From JALEFZ01 sp039817415 (GTDB lineage Bacteria > Bacteroidota > Bacteroidia > J057), in NCBI GenBank assembly GCA_039817415.1, contig JBCBVV010000010.1, positions 1-64,000 of the forward strand: DNA of 64,000 nt, in the 5' to 3' direction. Shown here in pieces: positions 1 to 8,746 of the stretch. The notes beneath the pieces are model-generated. The model saw nothing but the letters and a program-made list of their open reading frames with translations, made no database searches and was not told where the DNA came from. Position 1 is the first letter of the stretch. The number at the start of each line of letters is the position of its first letter. The position numbers and the translations under genes are program-made.

Positions 1-36
1 TCTATTCTAAAAGAGGGGAGGAAATTATAGCTAAAT

Positions 37-816
37 TCAGTGAAAGTTTAGGGGAAGGGGGGAAAGAAAACCATTTAATGAGTAAAGTCGGACTAGAGCT
101 GAATTTACATCGATTAAACCCCTCTTAAAGGAGGATTTCTCAAGGTTCTGAACCCCCTTTTTTGCATTTAAAATTGCAGCTTTTAGTATTTTCTCAGCTT
201 CCTCATTCCAGGTTTCATTCATGAAATAGTTATCAATTATTTTTTCTTCTTGCATCTCAGCTAACCCATAATATGCCATTCCAATATTCAAAGGTATTTT
301 TGACTTTAATCCATATTCGACAGACTTTTTCATCCATTTAAGAGCGTTTTCTTTGTCTCCTATGAGCGTGGAAGCGAATGATAGGTTGTAACTTGATCTC
401 GAAAGTCCTTCAAACCAATTAAGCTTTAAACTCTTTTGATGAGCCTCTTCCATAAAAAGAATTTTCTTGTCAATACGACCTAAGAAGTCCCAGGCCATTC
501 CAAGATCCATCAAGCTATGAATTTCCTGTTTGGGAGATCCCACTTCTTTAGCAAGCTTATATACTTCCTCATTGATAAGTAGATTAGAATCCTTATCAGG
601 CATCAATGTGTAGTAATTCCATACAAGCGCTTTGCCAGCTACTAATCTTGTTGTATCTGGGTAATCAGAACTATAAAATATCTTTCTTAAAGAATCTCTG
701 GCTTGAATACTTTGAGAGAAAAGCTTTAATTGATAAGATTCGATGAAAATTATCAAGCCAGCCATAATGGAAATTCTAATAAAAATATTTGGGTAGCCAA
801 TAGCAGAACTTTTCAT
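37..816 (-). CDS. TPR-like helical-repeat protein with N-terminal membrane anchor
   Basis: 259 residues, function not recognised. Residues about 9-26 are hydrophobic and look like an anchor or uncleaved signal. Residues about 85-250 are amphipathic helix pairs with TPR-like spacing (for example SLMDLGMAWDFLGRIDKKIL and NIGMAYYGLAEMQEE). The last repeat stops after LVRLYSLNG and is followed by a proline-rich tail that is not repeat-like, beside a run of six G/C pairs at 57-62, so the 3' end may be truncated or shifted. It lies 118 bp downstream of the cyclase gene on the same strand and could be co-transcribed; many Bacteroidota signalling proteins begin with TPRs like these. The repeat call is visual and no partner is known. 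Confidence 0.6.
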   Translation of the reverse strand: MKSSAIGYPNIFIRISIMAGLIIFIESYQLKLFSQSIQARDSLRKIFYSSDYPDTTRLVAGKALVWNYYTLMPDKDSNLLINEEVYKLAKEVGSPKQEIHSLMDLGMAWDFLGRIDKKILFMEEAHQKSLKLNWFEGLSRSSYNLSFASTLIGDKENALKWMKKSVEYGLKSKIPLNIGMAYYGLAEMQEEKIIDNYFMNETWNEEAEKILKAAILNAKKGVQNLEKSSFKRGLIDVNSALVRLYSLNGFLSPLPLNFH

Positions 817-934
817 GGATTTAGGCTTAAAATCTGGGGCGGAATATTTTATGAGATTTTAATTTACACCAATCCATGAAAATTTGAAAAAATCCTCTAT
901 CTGAGAATGCGAAATACTTCCCTCTATCTTGGAC

Positions 935-3673
935 TTAATCCAATATTTGAGTCTTTCCGAAATAATAATCCTCCTTCGCAGATTTAAGCCATTTCTTTTG
1001 ATCGAAATTGTAATCATTCCCAGTTAGGCCAACAATTTTTCCTCCCTCTTCCTCAAACTCATAGAGAAAGGAGTAATTCATCATGGTCATGAAACGGTTG
1101 TTTCCAACAGGGCGGAAGATTCGTCGCGTAACCCCTGGTCGCTTGTAATACAATAGTCCATCCTGCACCCAAATGGTTACTTCCCCATATTCTCCTACCA
1201 GCCTTTTAAAAACGCGGGTCAGTTCTTCAGGCGATCGGGAGGTAACATAGTTGATATGATCTATAGCTGATTTTAGGTAGAAGTGTTCGGGATGTTTTTG
1301 ATAAGCTTTTGCATACGCTTTTTTGGCTTCGAGGTAGTTTCCTCTTCTTAAATAGTTTTCAGCTTCCCAGATGGTTGAATCTTGTTTGTAACTATAGTAA
1401 TTCAGGTCTCTCTGAGTGTATCTGAGGTAAGTATTAGTAGCATATACTTCGCCGGCCTCATTGCGGAGCATGTCAATGGAAACAGCCTGGTTTGTGTTTC
1501 CATAGGCAAGCTGGTCTTTCTTTTTTGGATAAATGAAATACCCATTTTGGCCGTCAGGCTTGACAAAAACCTGTCCTGAAACAATGCCTATATCCTCAAT
1601 ACGTTCTCCATTAACAGAACGATAGAAGCCCTCCAAACCTGCAATGGAATCTAGGGCATTTGGATGTTCTTCTATGAACTCAAGAGCCTCGAATAGGAAT
1701 TCGAAATGGTCCTCAGATTCTGGTTTGATGAGAAGTATTTTGTCGAAGGCTAATTGTGCTTCATCATAATTTCCAAGGTGGAGGTGTGCCAAGCCCGTTT
1801 GGTAAATCGCATTGATTTGTTGGGGGTTTTTATCTAGGATAAACTGGGCTTGTTCGAGGGCACGTTCTGGATGTCCGCTCTTCATCGCAGTAAAAATGGT
1901 AGAGAATGCATTTTGCGAATTAGGATTCTTCTCAAATTGAGCTTCAGCCAATTTCATAGCCTTCTCAAATTGTCCCTGCTTGTAGTAGACCTCCATCAAT
2001 CCTGAATTGGTCAAGGGATCATTCGGATTGATTTCCCGTTGTATGTTCAAATACTTTTCAGCCTTTTTCCACTCTTGAAAGATGATATGCTTAGTGGTCA
2101 AGACGACGATTTGGATTTGAAGTGGAAGGGAGGATCTATGTCGCATGGCTCTCATGATGGCCAACTGAGCTTCCTTTTTCCCAGAGGAATAGTTGTTCAG
2201 TCGTTGGGCGTAGATAAAATTGGCCAGAGCAAAGGTAGAATCCAGCTCAATTGCCTTTTCCAATAAAGGAAGGTCAGTTCCTTGCGATGTGCTACTTTCC
2301 AGTGCAGCTTGTAAAGAGGCAAAGTTTGAGGTGGTAATTTCTTTAAAGGGCAGGTCAGGAGCTTCTTCTATATTCCCTCCAATCAATCCAAGCTCTTTTC
2401 GGATGAATTTGGTGGCTTCATCAATCAGATCGTAGTAATTGTCGTTCCAGATCGTCTTTTTGGCAACAAGGCTTCCGTTATTTGCCATTCTGATGATAGG
2501 AGTAAGCCCTATTGAGTCGCCCTTGGAGTCTACCTCTCCATCTATATAATACCTGGTATCTGAACCCTTTAAGGAGTTTAATTTTTCAGTTGTGTTCTCT
2601 AATCCATTGTTTTCCGGCATAATATGCGGATCCTGTAAGAGGTCAATAAACAGAGAGGTGGTAACGCCATACTTAGTCCATGCCAAACTAGTATCTGATG
2701 TATTTAACTGGAAGGGGTATATCGGAAGTCGGAGCCTGAATCCATCCTTGATTAATTTGGTAGTTACCATTCTGCCATCTGCTCCCTCTATGGTAATTTC
2801 CTGTGTCATGGCTCCCAAATCGGTCCCCTTGAACACAAAGAAAAGGGCTAGGGCAACAACCAATATATTGGAAGGAAATAACACCCTTTCTTGCAGTCTC
2901 AATATGCCTTTGTTGATGCGCTCTCTATTGGTGAGGTACACATAAATAGAGGGCAACAGGCCTACACAAAACCAGAGGAATATATCCGACCAATAGGGTG
3001 AAATACCAGAACGACTTAGCAAAGTGGAAGCTGCTTGCCAAATGAGCCAAACGCCTACCAGATATAGCAACATAACCTGGGGTACTTTCTGGGCCCATAG
3101 AGATTGGAGAAGGTTCCCTGCTGGCGGGTTTTGTAGCTTGAATTTTCCCTGCACTTTATTGGGATCAGGAATGCTCATGCCCTCATTGGCCAGTGCAAAA
3201 ACTTCCATCCCATCTTCTACATTTTTGAATTCGTAGACCCCAAGAGATTGAGAAACGAATTGAGGATGGCTTTTGATACTTTGATAAATATTGGAAGAAA
3301 AGAGAATGCTCCCCGGAGTTCCCATAGATTCTACACGAGAGGCTACATTGACCGCATCTCCAAAGATATTGCCTTCTTTTTCAAGCACATCCCCTTGGTG
3401 AATCCCGATCCTAACAGGCAATACATCCTCTCCACCGAAGGAAAGTTGAAGCTTTGATGCCGCTTCAATGGCTTCAAGACTAGAGGGGAAAAGCAACAAG
3501 CAACCATCTCCATAATATTGAATAATGTCCCCATTAAATTGAGGAGTGATTTCCTCTAGGGCCTTTTTGTAACGTTCAAGATTGGAGAGAGCTTTGTTTT
3601 CATCCCGCTGCATCATAGAAGTGTATCCTACAATATCAGTGAACATGATGGCAGCGAGTCGACGGCTAGACAT
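935..3673 (-). CDS. Class III adenylate/guanylate cyclase with membrane helices and TPR domain
   Basis: Predicted to make a cyclic nucleotide from NTP. The cyclase domain fills residues 1-165: metal-binding Asp13 in FTDIVGY, Asp56 in YYGDG, adenine-pocket Asp106, and the transition-state pair Asn109 and Arg113 in DAVNVASRVE. The usual substrate-specifying Lys before the YxGD motif is Gln52, so ATP versus GTP preference is uncertain. Three hydrophobic segments follow (about 200-218, 228-247, 268-284). Residues about 460-690 are TPR-like repeats, and the C-terminal 200 residues match nothing I recognise. The cyclase-membrane-TPR order is common in Bacteroidota and Leptospira, where the TPR part is thought to sense or bind partners. 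The start is ATG, followed at once by the catalytic domain. Confidence 0.88.
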   Translation of the reverse strand: MSSRRLAAIMFTDIVGYTSMMQRDENKALSNLERYKKALEEITPQFNGDIIQYYGDGCLLLFPSSLEAIEAASKLQLSFGGEDVLPVRIGIHQGDVLEKEGNIFGDAVNVASRVESMGTPGSILFSSNIYQSIKSHPQFVSQSLGVYEFKNVEDGMEVFALANEGMSIPDPNKVQGKFKLQNPPAGNLLQSLWAQKVPQVMLLYLVGVWLIWQAASTLLSRSGISPYWSDIFLWFCVGLLPSIYVYLTNRERINKGILRLQERVLFPSNILVVALALFFVFKGTDLGAMTQEITIEGADGRMVTTKLIKDGFRLRLPIYPFQLNTSDTSLAWTKYGVTTSLFIDLLQDPHIMPENNGLENTTEKLNSLKGSDTRYYIDGEVDSKGDSIGLTPIIRMANNGSLVAKKTIWNDNYYDLIDEATKFIRKELGLIGGNIEEAPDLPFKEITTSNFASLQAALESSTSQGTDLPLLEKAIELDSTFALANFIYAQRLNNYSSGKKEAQLAIMRAMRHRSSLPLQIQIVVLTTKHIIFQEWKKAEKYLNIQREINPNDPLTNSGLMEVYYKQGQFEKAMKLAEAQFEKNPNSQNAFSTIFTAMKSGHPERALEQAQFILDKNPQQINAIYQTGLAHLHLGNYDEAQLAFDKILLIKPESEDHFEFLFEALEFIEEHPNALDSIAGLEGFYRSVNGERIEDIGIVSGQVFVKPDGQNGYFIYPKKKDQLAYGNTNQAVSIDMLRNEAGEVYATNTYLRYTQRDLNYYSYKQDSTIWEAENYLRRGNYLEAKKAYAKAYQKHPEHFYLKSAIDHINYVTSRSPEELTRVFKRLVGEYGEVTIWVQDGLLYYKRPGVTRRIFRPVGNNRFMTMMNYSFLYEFEEEGGKIVGLTGNDYNFDQKKWLKSAKEDYYFGKTQILD

Positions 3674-4130
3674 AGGTGTTGCTTTTAGGGGAATTTATTA
3701 AAATTCTATGTATGGGCCAGAAATAATTTTCTCTACACTCCTTCTTAGGCAGAAATAGCGATTCTGAACAAACATGTTAACAAGAATAGCACCTTTCTAA
3801 TAAGCCGAATGATATGAAATATGTTTGTTCGCATATTTTTCGAAAAGAACTGCATTCTTCTAGGAGGAAGTGGTTTGCTCTCAGTGGGAGTTTGCCATAC
3901 AACCGGTCAGCAATGAATCGACTTTATGAATGATTGGGTACGTATAACAAAAATGCCTAGGGCAAAAAGAATAGAATAAGCTATTATAGCTCATTGAAGA
4001 GAAGGGCAATAATTGATATTTTCCAAGCATGAATGCCATGGTAAATCCGACTCTGCTTTACGAAAAAGCCGAGCCGGATTTCAGGACATGAGTTCTAGTT
4101 GAACGGGGGCCAATAAATTGGGTCGCTAAT
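3674..4130. other. Intergenic region, 457 bp, no gene found
   Basis: No open frame here has codon use or a start that convinces me. The region must hold the promoter of the cyclase gene, but I find no clear TANNTTTG element. A strong imperfect hairpin at 4043-4081 (outer arms AAATCCG and CGGATTT) has no T-run on either strand. Confidence 0.5.
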
Positions 4131-4604
4131 CTAAGACTGTTTGAATCGCTCTTTGTAGTTTCTCCTTTTCTTCTCCAAGGAAATCAGGGGAGAAAATTGT
4201 CCCAAACCTTTGGGCGGCATGTTGACATAGATATTTTCATGAGCAGAAGGCTCGATGGTATAAGTTTCGTGCCATATCCCAATGTCTTTCGATTTGCCTA
4301 CTTGTTGGTTAAAGGTTTTCCAGACAGGGACATGTAATTTGTCTTTTGCCTTGGAATAGGTATGTAATTCCTCAACAGAATTCCAGTATTGGATAATGAG
4401 GGGTTCCCTGAAACTGACTTTGTAGATACTTCCCAGATATCCTGGGGCACCTCCAGCCTCCAATTCCTCCAGCATAGGTGGGATCAAGCGATAGACCTGC
4501 GCCCATTTTCCTACATTCCATAAATTGTGAATGCGCATCCCCAACATGAATATGACAAAGGGCTCTTCCCGCTTGACAAAATATCTTCCTTCTTTGATCA
4601 TCAT
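4131..4604 (-). CDS. DUF4188 / af470-like monooxygenase-fold protein
   Basis: 157 residues. The pattern EGRYFVKREEPFVIFMLGMR, then WAQVYRLIPPMLEEL, GGAPGYLGS, the QYW segment, and a late IWHETYTIE is that of the DUF4188 family, a dimeric alpha/beta-barrel group that includes the fungal monooxygenase-like protein af470. The bacterial members have no defined reaction. The protein is cytosolic, with no signal peptide. It stands alone between a long intergenic region and a terminator, so context does not help. Two adjacent ATG codons (4604 and 4601) can serve as start. Confidence 0.75.
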   Translation of the reverse strand: MMIKEGRYFVKREEPFVIFMLGMRIHNLWNVGKWAQVYRLIPPMLEELEAGGAPGYLGSIYKVSFREPLIIQYWNSVEELHTYSKAKDKLHVPVWKTFNQQVGKSKDIGIWHETYTIEPSAHENIYVNMPPKGLGQFSPLISLEKKRRNYKERFKQS

Positions 4605-4687
4605 ATGTTTTGTTTTGATGGAACAAAGTTCGCTAAGCCAGTCCGTTCAAAACGATAACATAGGTTAAGATTCCTCCTTGTATATCA

Positions 4688-4719
4688 TCAAAAAATCCGA
4701 TTCCTTTTGGAACCGGATT
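4688..4719 (-). terminator. Intrinsic terminator after small lipoprotein gene
   Basis: The arms AATCCGATTCC (4694-4704) and GGAACCGGATT (4709-4719) pair with one mismatch around a four-base loop. On the minus strand the hairpin is followed by T5 (A-run at 4690-4694). It lies about 50 bp past the stop of the minus-strand gene at 4769. Confidence 0.7.
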
Positions 4720-4768
4720 GGAAGAATAAGCACCATTCTTCCCAAAATCAATCTTGGTCGTCGCGTTT

Positions 4769-4963
4769 CTACTCTTGGTCTTTCATTCGAGTCGTATCTA
4801 CCACAATGGTACTGTCAGGCATAACTTCAAATGCCTTGTCAAAGATGCTGTCCTTTTGAGCTTCGGTAAGCTCAGCTGTGTCTGCATCTGTAGGTTTTTG
4901 TTGTTGGCAGGCAAAAAATACCATCGCCAAAGTCAGTGTAAGTGGAATGAGAATCTTTTTCAT
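4769..4963 (-). CDS. Small lipoprotein, 64 residues
   Basis: Short but convincing. MKK is followed by a hydrophobic core and a lipobox ending FFAC with Cys19, giving a 46-residue mature lipoprotein rich in Asp, Thr and Lys (QQQKPTDADTAELTEAQKDS). Such small periplasmic lipoproteins are frequent in Bacteroidota and most have no assigned role. A clear terminator follows on the same strand, which supports a real transcription unit. It lies 119 bp downstream of the next lipoprotein gene. No function is proposed. Confidence 0.65.
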   Translation of the reverse strand: MKKILIPLTLTLAMVFFACQQQKPTDADTAELTEAQKDSIFDKAFEVMPDSTIVVDTTRMKDQE

Positions 4964-5082
4964 GGATTAACAATTTGGGAAGCCATCCGATTGACCTCTC
5001 AGTATGTATTTCGCAAAGACATCCCAAAAGATTCAGTTGATCTAGCAAGCGCAACCTTATGGACAAAAAGCGCTAGGGCTTA

Positions 5083-5724
5083 CTAATTTTTCTCCTCCAT
5101 GGTCATTTCTGCACAATCAATGATTTGCCCTAAATCATCACCATATCCAGCAGCCTCCCATAAAGCCATGTCATTTTTTAGCAAGATAGCCTGCTGATCA
5201 CCAGCTATATAGGTCTTGATTGATTCAATTAAAGGATCATTCTTGCTCTTTAGCTTGACTATTGATCTTTTGCCAGGAATGGAAACTTCTCCTTCGTATT
5301 CGTAGCAGAAAACCATCACCAAGTCGCCAATCCGAAAATCTGATCCAAAGAAGCAATCAGATTCGAATATGCCTTGTCCTTCATAGCTTTTCTTTTCCTG
5401 CTTTTGGGTGTGCAGTATTGTTTCGATGGTGATTTGTCCTTTCTGAGAAGTGTAAAGCGAGGCGGAATCCTGAATGATGTTCCCTAAGCTTTTTACTTCA
5501 CCCAAGAAAACAAAAGAATATTTCGATCCACACAAGCCAATAAATGGCCCTGCTTTATCCCACCAATATGTGTAGGGTACCTTGAAAATGTCATTATTCA
5601 ATTCAGATCGCACTTCAGTATTTTCTTGCTCGGTGGAGTCAGTTGGCCTTTGACTTTGCTGGCAGGAAGAAAATGTAAAAGCAAAACAGATGAATAGGAT
5701 CGGTAGGCAGGTTATTGGTCTCAT
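5083..5724 (-). CDS. Lipoprotein with possible TIMP/NTR-like fold
   Basis: The start at 5724 is chosen because it gives a clean lipoprotein signal (MRPITCLPILFICFAFTFSS, then Cys21); an ATG 24 codons upstream would bury it. The mature part of about 190 residues has a Cys followed by YSFVFLGEV, then a stretch with DCFFGSDFRIGDLVMVF and a late CAEM cysteine. Early cysteine, FLGxV, a mid-chain Cys before a hydrophobic strand and a closing Cys recall the netrin/TIMP-like beta-barrel fold, but this is inference from pattern only. It sits 12 bp downstream of the serine hydrolase gene on the same strand, so co-transcription is likely. Confidence 0.65.
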   Translation of the reverse strand: MRPITCLPILFICFAFTFSSCQQSQRPTDSTEQENTEVRSELNNDIFKVPYTYWWDKAGPFIGLCGSKYSFVFLGEVKSLGNIIQDSASLYTSQKGQITIETILHTQKQEKKSYEGQGIFESDCFFGSDFRIGDLVMVFCYEYEGEVSIPGKRSIVKLKSKNDPLIESIKTYIAGDQQAILLKNDMALWEAAGYGDDLGQIIDCAEMTMEEKN

Positions 5725-5808
5725 AGAAGGACGGTTTTCTAGGTGGAAAGACGAAAAAAAATAGGGAACTCCATAGAATTCCCCTTTGACAACCATTATG
5801 TCTAGGTC

Positions 5809-7092
5809 TTAATCATCTATGGAGGAATAGATAATGCTATTCAATTTGGGCCAGAATTCCTGATGCTGATTGGGTAGAATCTGTGTCATACTTACAAGAA
5901 CCATTTCCTCTTTGGGATCAATCCAATATTTTGTATTGAAGATTCCTCCCCATGAGAACGTTCCGGGGGATTGAATGGTTTTTGCCTTGGCATCTGCTGT
6001 TTTAATTTGGAAGCCTAAGCCAAATCCTTCACCTTTTCCTCCTAACCACGCACCTGGCTCTACGTCCATAAAGGCAAGTTGGTCAGTGGTCATCATCTCA
6101 ACGGTTCTTCTCGAGAGGATACGTTTGCCGTTATATGTTCCTTTGTTAAGCAGCATTTGGCAAAAAATCGCGTAGTCATGCGTGGTAGATGAGGCTCCTC
6201 CTCCTCCTGAATAGTAATTCATGGGCTTCTTCATAGGGAAATCATAATAGCTATCTGGATATTTCCCTAGTCCTTTACCCGTATCATAGTAGACTGGAAT
6301 TACGCGATCATGCTTGTCTTCAGGCAAATAAAAACCTGTGTCATCCATCCCTAGTGGCTCGAAAATATTGCTTTTACAGTATTCTCCCAGGGTAAGTCCG
6401 CTAATGCCTTGTACCAGATATCCTAGCACATCAGTACTGACTCCATAGTTAAATTTTGTTCCTGGTTCGGCCACCAAAGGCATCTTGGCTACTTGAGGTA
6501 TCCGTTCTGCTGTGGTCAAATTTGGGGCAAGATCAAAGGTGGCCAATTTATTCTTGGCAGCAATGGCCGCCATTCTAGGATCACTAAAATTGTAGGAAAG
6601 ACCCGAAGTATGGGTTAACAAATGACGGATGGTGATGGGAGTCTTAGCGGGATGAGAGGTATAGGTTGAGTCTTCTGGATTAAAGGAATCCATGACCTGC
6701 ATTTCTTTAAAGGAAGTTAGGTAATTCGATATTGGCTCATCGAGTCCCAATTTTCCTTGTTCAAACAATTGCATGATAGCCACGGAAGTAAAGGCCTTTG
6801 TCATGGAAGCAATTCGAAAGATGTCATCTTTTTGAAAAGCGGTATGATTGTCAAGGTCTTTCTCTCCCCAAGCTTTGAAGTAGACGATTTTTCCTTTTCT
6901 AGCTAGTAACACAGTTCCACCCGGTAGGTACCCTTTTTGAAAGTACTCCTCGCACAACTCATCGATTCGTGATAGTTTCTCTTCAGATAATTTGGCATCT
7001 GATGCGGTGGAAGGCACGAGTGTTTGCCCATGATGGCTTAGGGGAAGGGACAGTAAAAGTATGCCCCAGATGTAGTAGACCAATTTTTTCAT
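5809..7092 (-). CDS. Secreted serine hydrolase, class C beta-lactamase fold
   Basis: Beta-lactamase/penicillin-binding-protein-like hydrolase, 427 residues. A signal peptide (residues 1-23) is followed by the catalytic SxxK motif SMTK with Ser96 and Lys99, the second-motif tyrosine Tyr216 in NYGVSTDVLGYL, and a late WGG segment where class C enzymes have the KTG/HxG strand. These proteins are usually esterases or peptidases rather than antibiotic-destroying enzymes, and the substrate cannot be read from sequence. A good Bacteroidota promoter lies just upstream. The downstream lipoprotein gene starts after a short gap and probably shares the transcript. Confidence 0.88.
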   Translation of the reverse strand: MKKLVYYIWGILLLSLPLSHHGQTLVPSTASDAKLSEEKLSRIDELCEEYFQKGYLPGGTVLLARKGKIVYFKAWGEKDLDNHTAFQKDDIFRIASMTKAFTSVAIMQLFEQGKLGLDEPISNYLTSFKEMQVMDSFNPEDSTYTSHPAKTPITIRHLLTHTSGLSYNFSDPRMAAIAAKNKLATFDLAPNLTTAERIPQVAKMPLVAEPGTKFNYGVSTDVLGYLVQGISGLTLGEYCKSNIFEPLGMDDTGFYLPEDKHDRVIPVYYDTGKGLGKYPDSYYDFPMKKPMNYYSGGGGASSTTHDYAIFCQMLLNKGTYNGKRILSRRTVEMMTTDQLAFMDVEPGAWLGGKGEGFGLGFQIKTADAKAKTIQSPGTFSWGGIFNTKYWIDPKEEMVLVSMTQILPNQHQEFWPKLNSIIYSSIDD

Positions 7093-7115
7093 AGCAGTAT
7101 GACGTTTTAGATTTT

Positions 7116-7148
7116 CAAATTTATGGCGTTGAAAACCTTCATGTCAAA
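7116..7148 (-). promoter_or_regulatory. Bacteroidota-type promoter for the serine hydrolase gene
   Basis: Read on the minus strand, TTTG (7145-7148) is followed after 21 bp by TAAATTTG (7116-7123). This matches the Bacteroidota housekeeping consensus TTTG-N19-21-TANNTTTG exactly. It points to a short 5' leader before the ATG at 7092. Confidence 0.55.
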
Positions 7149-7185
7149 TTAACCAAAAAATTGAGTCCTTCTTCTCCGTTTTGGA

Positions 7186-7800
7186 TTAAAGTGAATAACA
7201 AAATCCTATGCCAAGGCTCATTTTGCCATCGGGTTCGGCTGCGAAAAGACCTGCAAGTGGTCCAAGACCCGCACCGATTTGTTTCCATGAATTGGTCAGG
7301 GCAAGTTGAAGTCCCCAATGGGAATTGAGCTGATATCCCAGGCTGATTCGACTTCCATAATCTGGAGCCCATTCACTGGTGCTGTATTCCCGTGAAATGG
7401 ATAAGGACTCCTGCGTGTAGGTCCCTCTTGTCATGGCATGGAAGTATGCCAAGTAGGCCTCGACCTTCCAATAAATCCTTCGAGCCCTGATATTATTTCC
7501 CAAGCCCGTGTAAAACCTGAGATGTGTATCAAGGCTATAGCCATTCGAGGAAGATCGATTGCTTGTGAAATTTTCTGATCCATAAAACGGACTGACTGCT
7601 ACTGAGGAGTGGAAACTTAGTCTTTCCAACGCTAACCAGTTTTTATTGGCTTTGATCAACAACCCAATGTTGCCCCCTCCAGAACCTGCTTCATATCCTG
7701 CTTCAATAGATTGAATGGCTCCTGGCGTAGAACCTTGGGCTTGTAGGAATTGATAACAGGTACATGCTATCAAGAGGATGAGTGATAATGGCCTTTTCAT
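7186..7800 (-). CDS. Secreted outer-membrane barrel-like protein
   Basis: 204 residues with a signal peptide cut near residue 21 (after FLQAQ). The mature chain is made of short alternating beta-type strands rich in Gly, Tyr and aromatic residues (GGNIGLLIKANKNWLALERL, YGSRISLGYQLN), and the protein ends in an aromatic/hydrophobic residue pair region (GIGFCYSL), as outer-membrane barrels do. Its ATG overlaps the stop of the upstream esterase gene by four bases (ATGA), which suggests translational coupling and a shared role. Ligand and function are unknown. Confidence 0.65.
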   Translation of the reverse strand: MKRPLSLILLIACTCYQFLQAQGSTPGAIQSIEAGYEAGSGGGNIGLLIKANKNWLALERLSFHSSVAVSPFYGSENFTSNRSSSNGYSLDTHLRFYTGLGNNIRARRIYWKVEAYLAYFHAMTRGTYTQESLSISREYSTSEWAPDYGSRISLGYQLNSHWGLQLALTNSWKQIGAGLGPLAGLFAAEPDGKMSLGIGFCYSL

Positions 7801-8636
7801 GGGAAGAGATTTTTTAGTGCTTTTTGGAATCCTGTTTTGGCAGAAAATAGATGCCCCCCTTCGTAGCGATCAAAAGTCGATACTAGCGCGGGCACGGGAC
7901 TATTGGCTTGTCTCTCGGCAAACTCATCCACCAGGGCATTGGCCTCTATGCCCTCTTGGGTACCAATCCCTACATAGAGCTTGAAGGGATGGTTTTTATT
8001 TTCTTGAAGGGCCGATTGATGCATTTTGAGAATGTTGACGTCAGACCACCACAAAGCAGGACTGAGTGAGACGACATTGTGGTAGAAAGGACTATCTACG
8101 AAGTTGAACATTTGCCAAAGTGTGAAATAACCTCCAAGAGAATGGCCCATTAAGGTTCTTTGTGCCGCATCTATCTTATAATTCTCTTCAATTAGGCTGT
8201 CTACTTCTTTGGTTAAAAAGTCATAAAACTTCAATCCCCCTCCTCCAAGTTCAGCTCCTGAAGAACTGTTATGGATAGGGTAGGTGAGGTCGATCTCCCT
8301 TAATTCTTCAATAGGCCCAAGGTTGGACAAAGAAAAAGGAAAGTCTTTGTAGAATATACCGACTAGCATGACCTCTAGGTCATTGAGATCCCTCTCCAAC
8401 ATATTTTTTACATCCTCAAAATGATAGTACCCATCCAGCAAATACACCACAGGCAATTCGGCATCCTCGGAGGACTCAGCTGGTCTGAATACCTGCAACT
8501 GGTACGATTCTCCTGTAAATTGGGAACTGATGTCAAAGGTCTGAACCGATGGTGAGAGGGAGGGGTCAGAACTACAAGAGGAAATAAAGAGTGTTAGAAG
8601 AAAAGAGATTGAGAAATAAATCGGAAGCCTTTGCAT
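7797..8636 (-). CDS. Lipoprotein esterase, alpha/beta hydrolase (esterase D / PF00756-like)
   Basis: 279 residues. The lipobox FISSC gives a lipidated Cys21. The body is an alpha/beta hydrolase of the siderophore-esterase/esterase D type: PVVYLLDGYYHF strand, LMGHSLGGYF nucleophile elbow with Ser166, ALWWSD after it, and a C-terminal GGHLFS carrying the likely catalytic His. Relatives hydrolyse acyl or siderophore esters at the cell surface, and the substrate here is not evident. The gene overlaps the following barrel-like gene by four bases, so the two are probably made together. Confidence 0.85.
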   Translation of the reverse strand: MQRLPIYFSISFLLTLFISSCSSDPSLSPSVQTFDISSQFTGESYQLQVFRPAESSEDAELPVVYLLDGYYHFEDVKNMLERDLNDLEVMLVGIFYKDFPFSLSNLGPIEELREIDLTYPIHNSSSGAELGGGGLKFYDFLTKEVDSLIEENYKIDAAQRTLMGHSLGGYFTLWQMFNFVDSPFYHNVVSLSPALWWSDVNILKMHQSALQENKNHPFKLYVGIGTQEGIEANALVDEFAERQANSPVPALVSTFDRYEGGHLFSAKTGFQKALKNLFP

Positions 8637-8746
8637 ACACTTTTAAATATGGAGGTAAATATATGTAGCTTTATGCATATAAAGGCAAAATCCCATTCAA
8701 ATCCAAGCCTTGTGTATGTTTACTTTTAAATATGGGAAGTTTTAGG

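Noticed and set aside
3..128. Open plus-strand frame from the left edge, 41 codons
   Set aside because: It could be the end of a gene, but it overlaps the 3' end of the TPR gene on the other strand and has no family landmark. Sequence to the left is needed.
4043..4081. Strong imperfect hairpin in the 3674-4130 gap
   Set aside because: It has no T-run on either strand and lies downstream of no gene in the right direction, so I do not call it a terminator.
8639..8735. Direct repeat ACTTTTAAATATGG at 8639-8652 and 8722-8735
   Set aside because: It is AT-rich and does not match the promoter consensus on either strand; it could be chance in such sequence.
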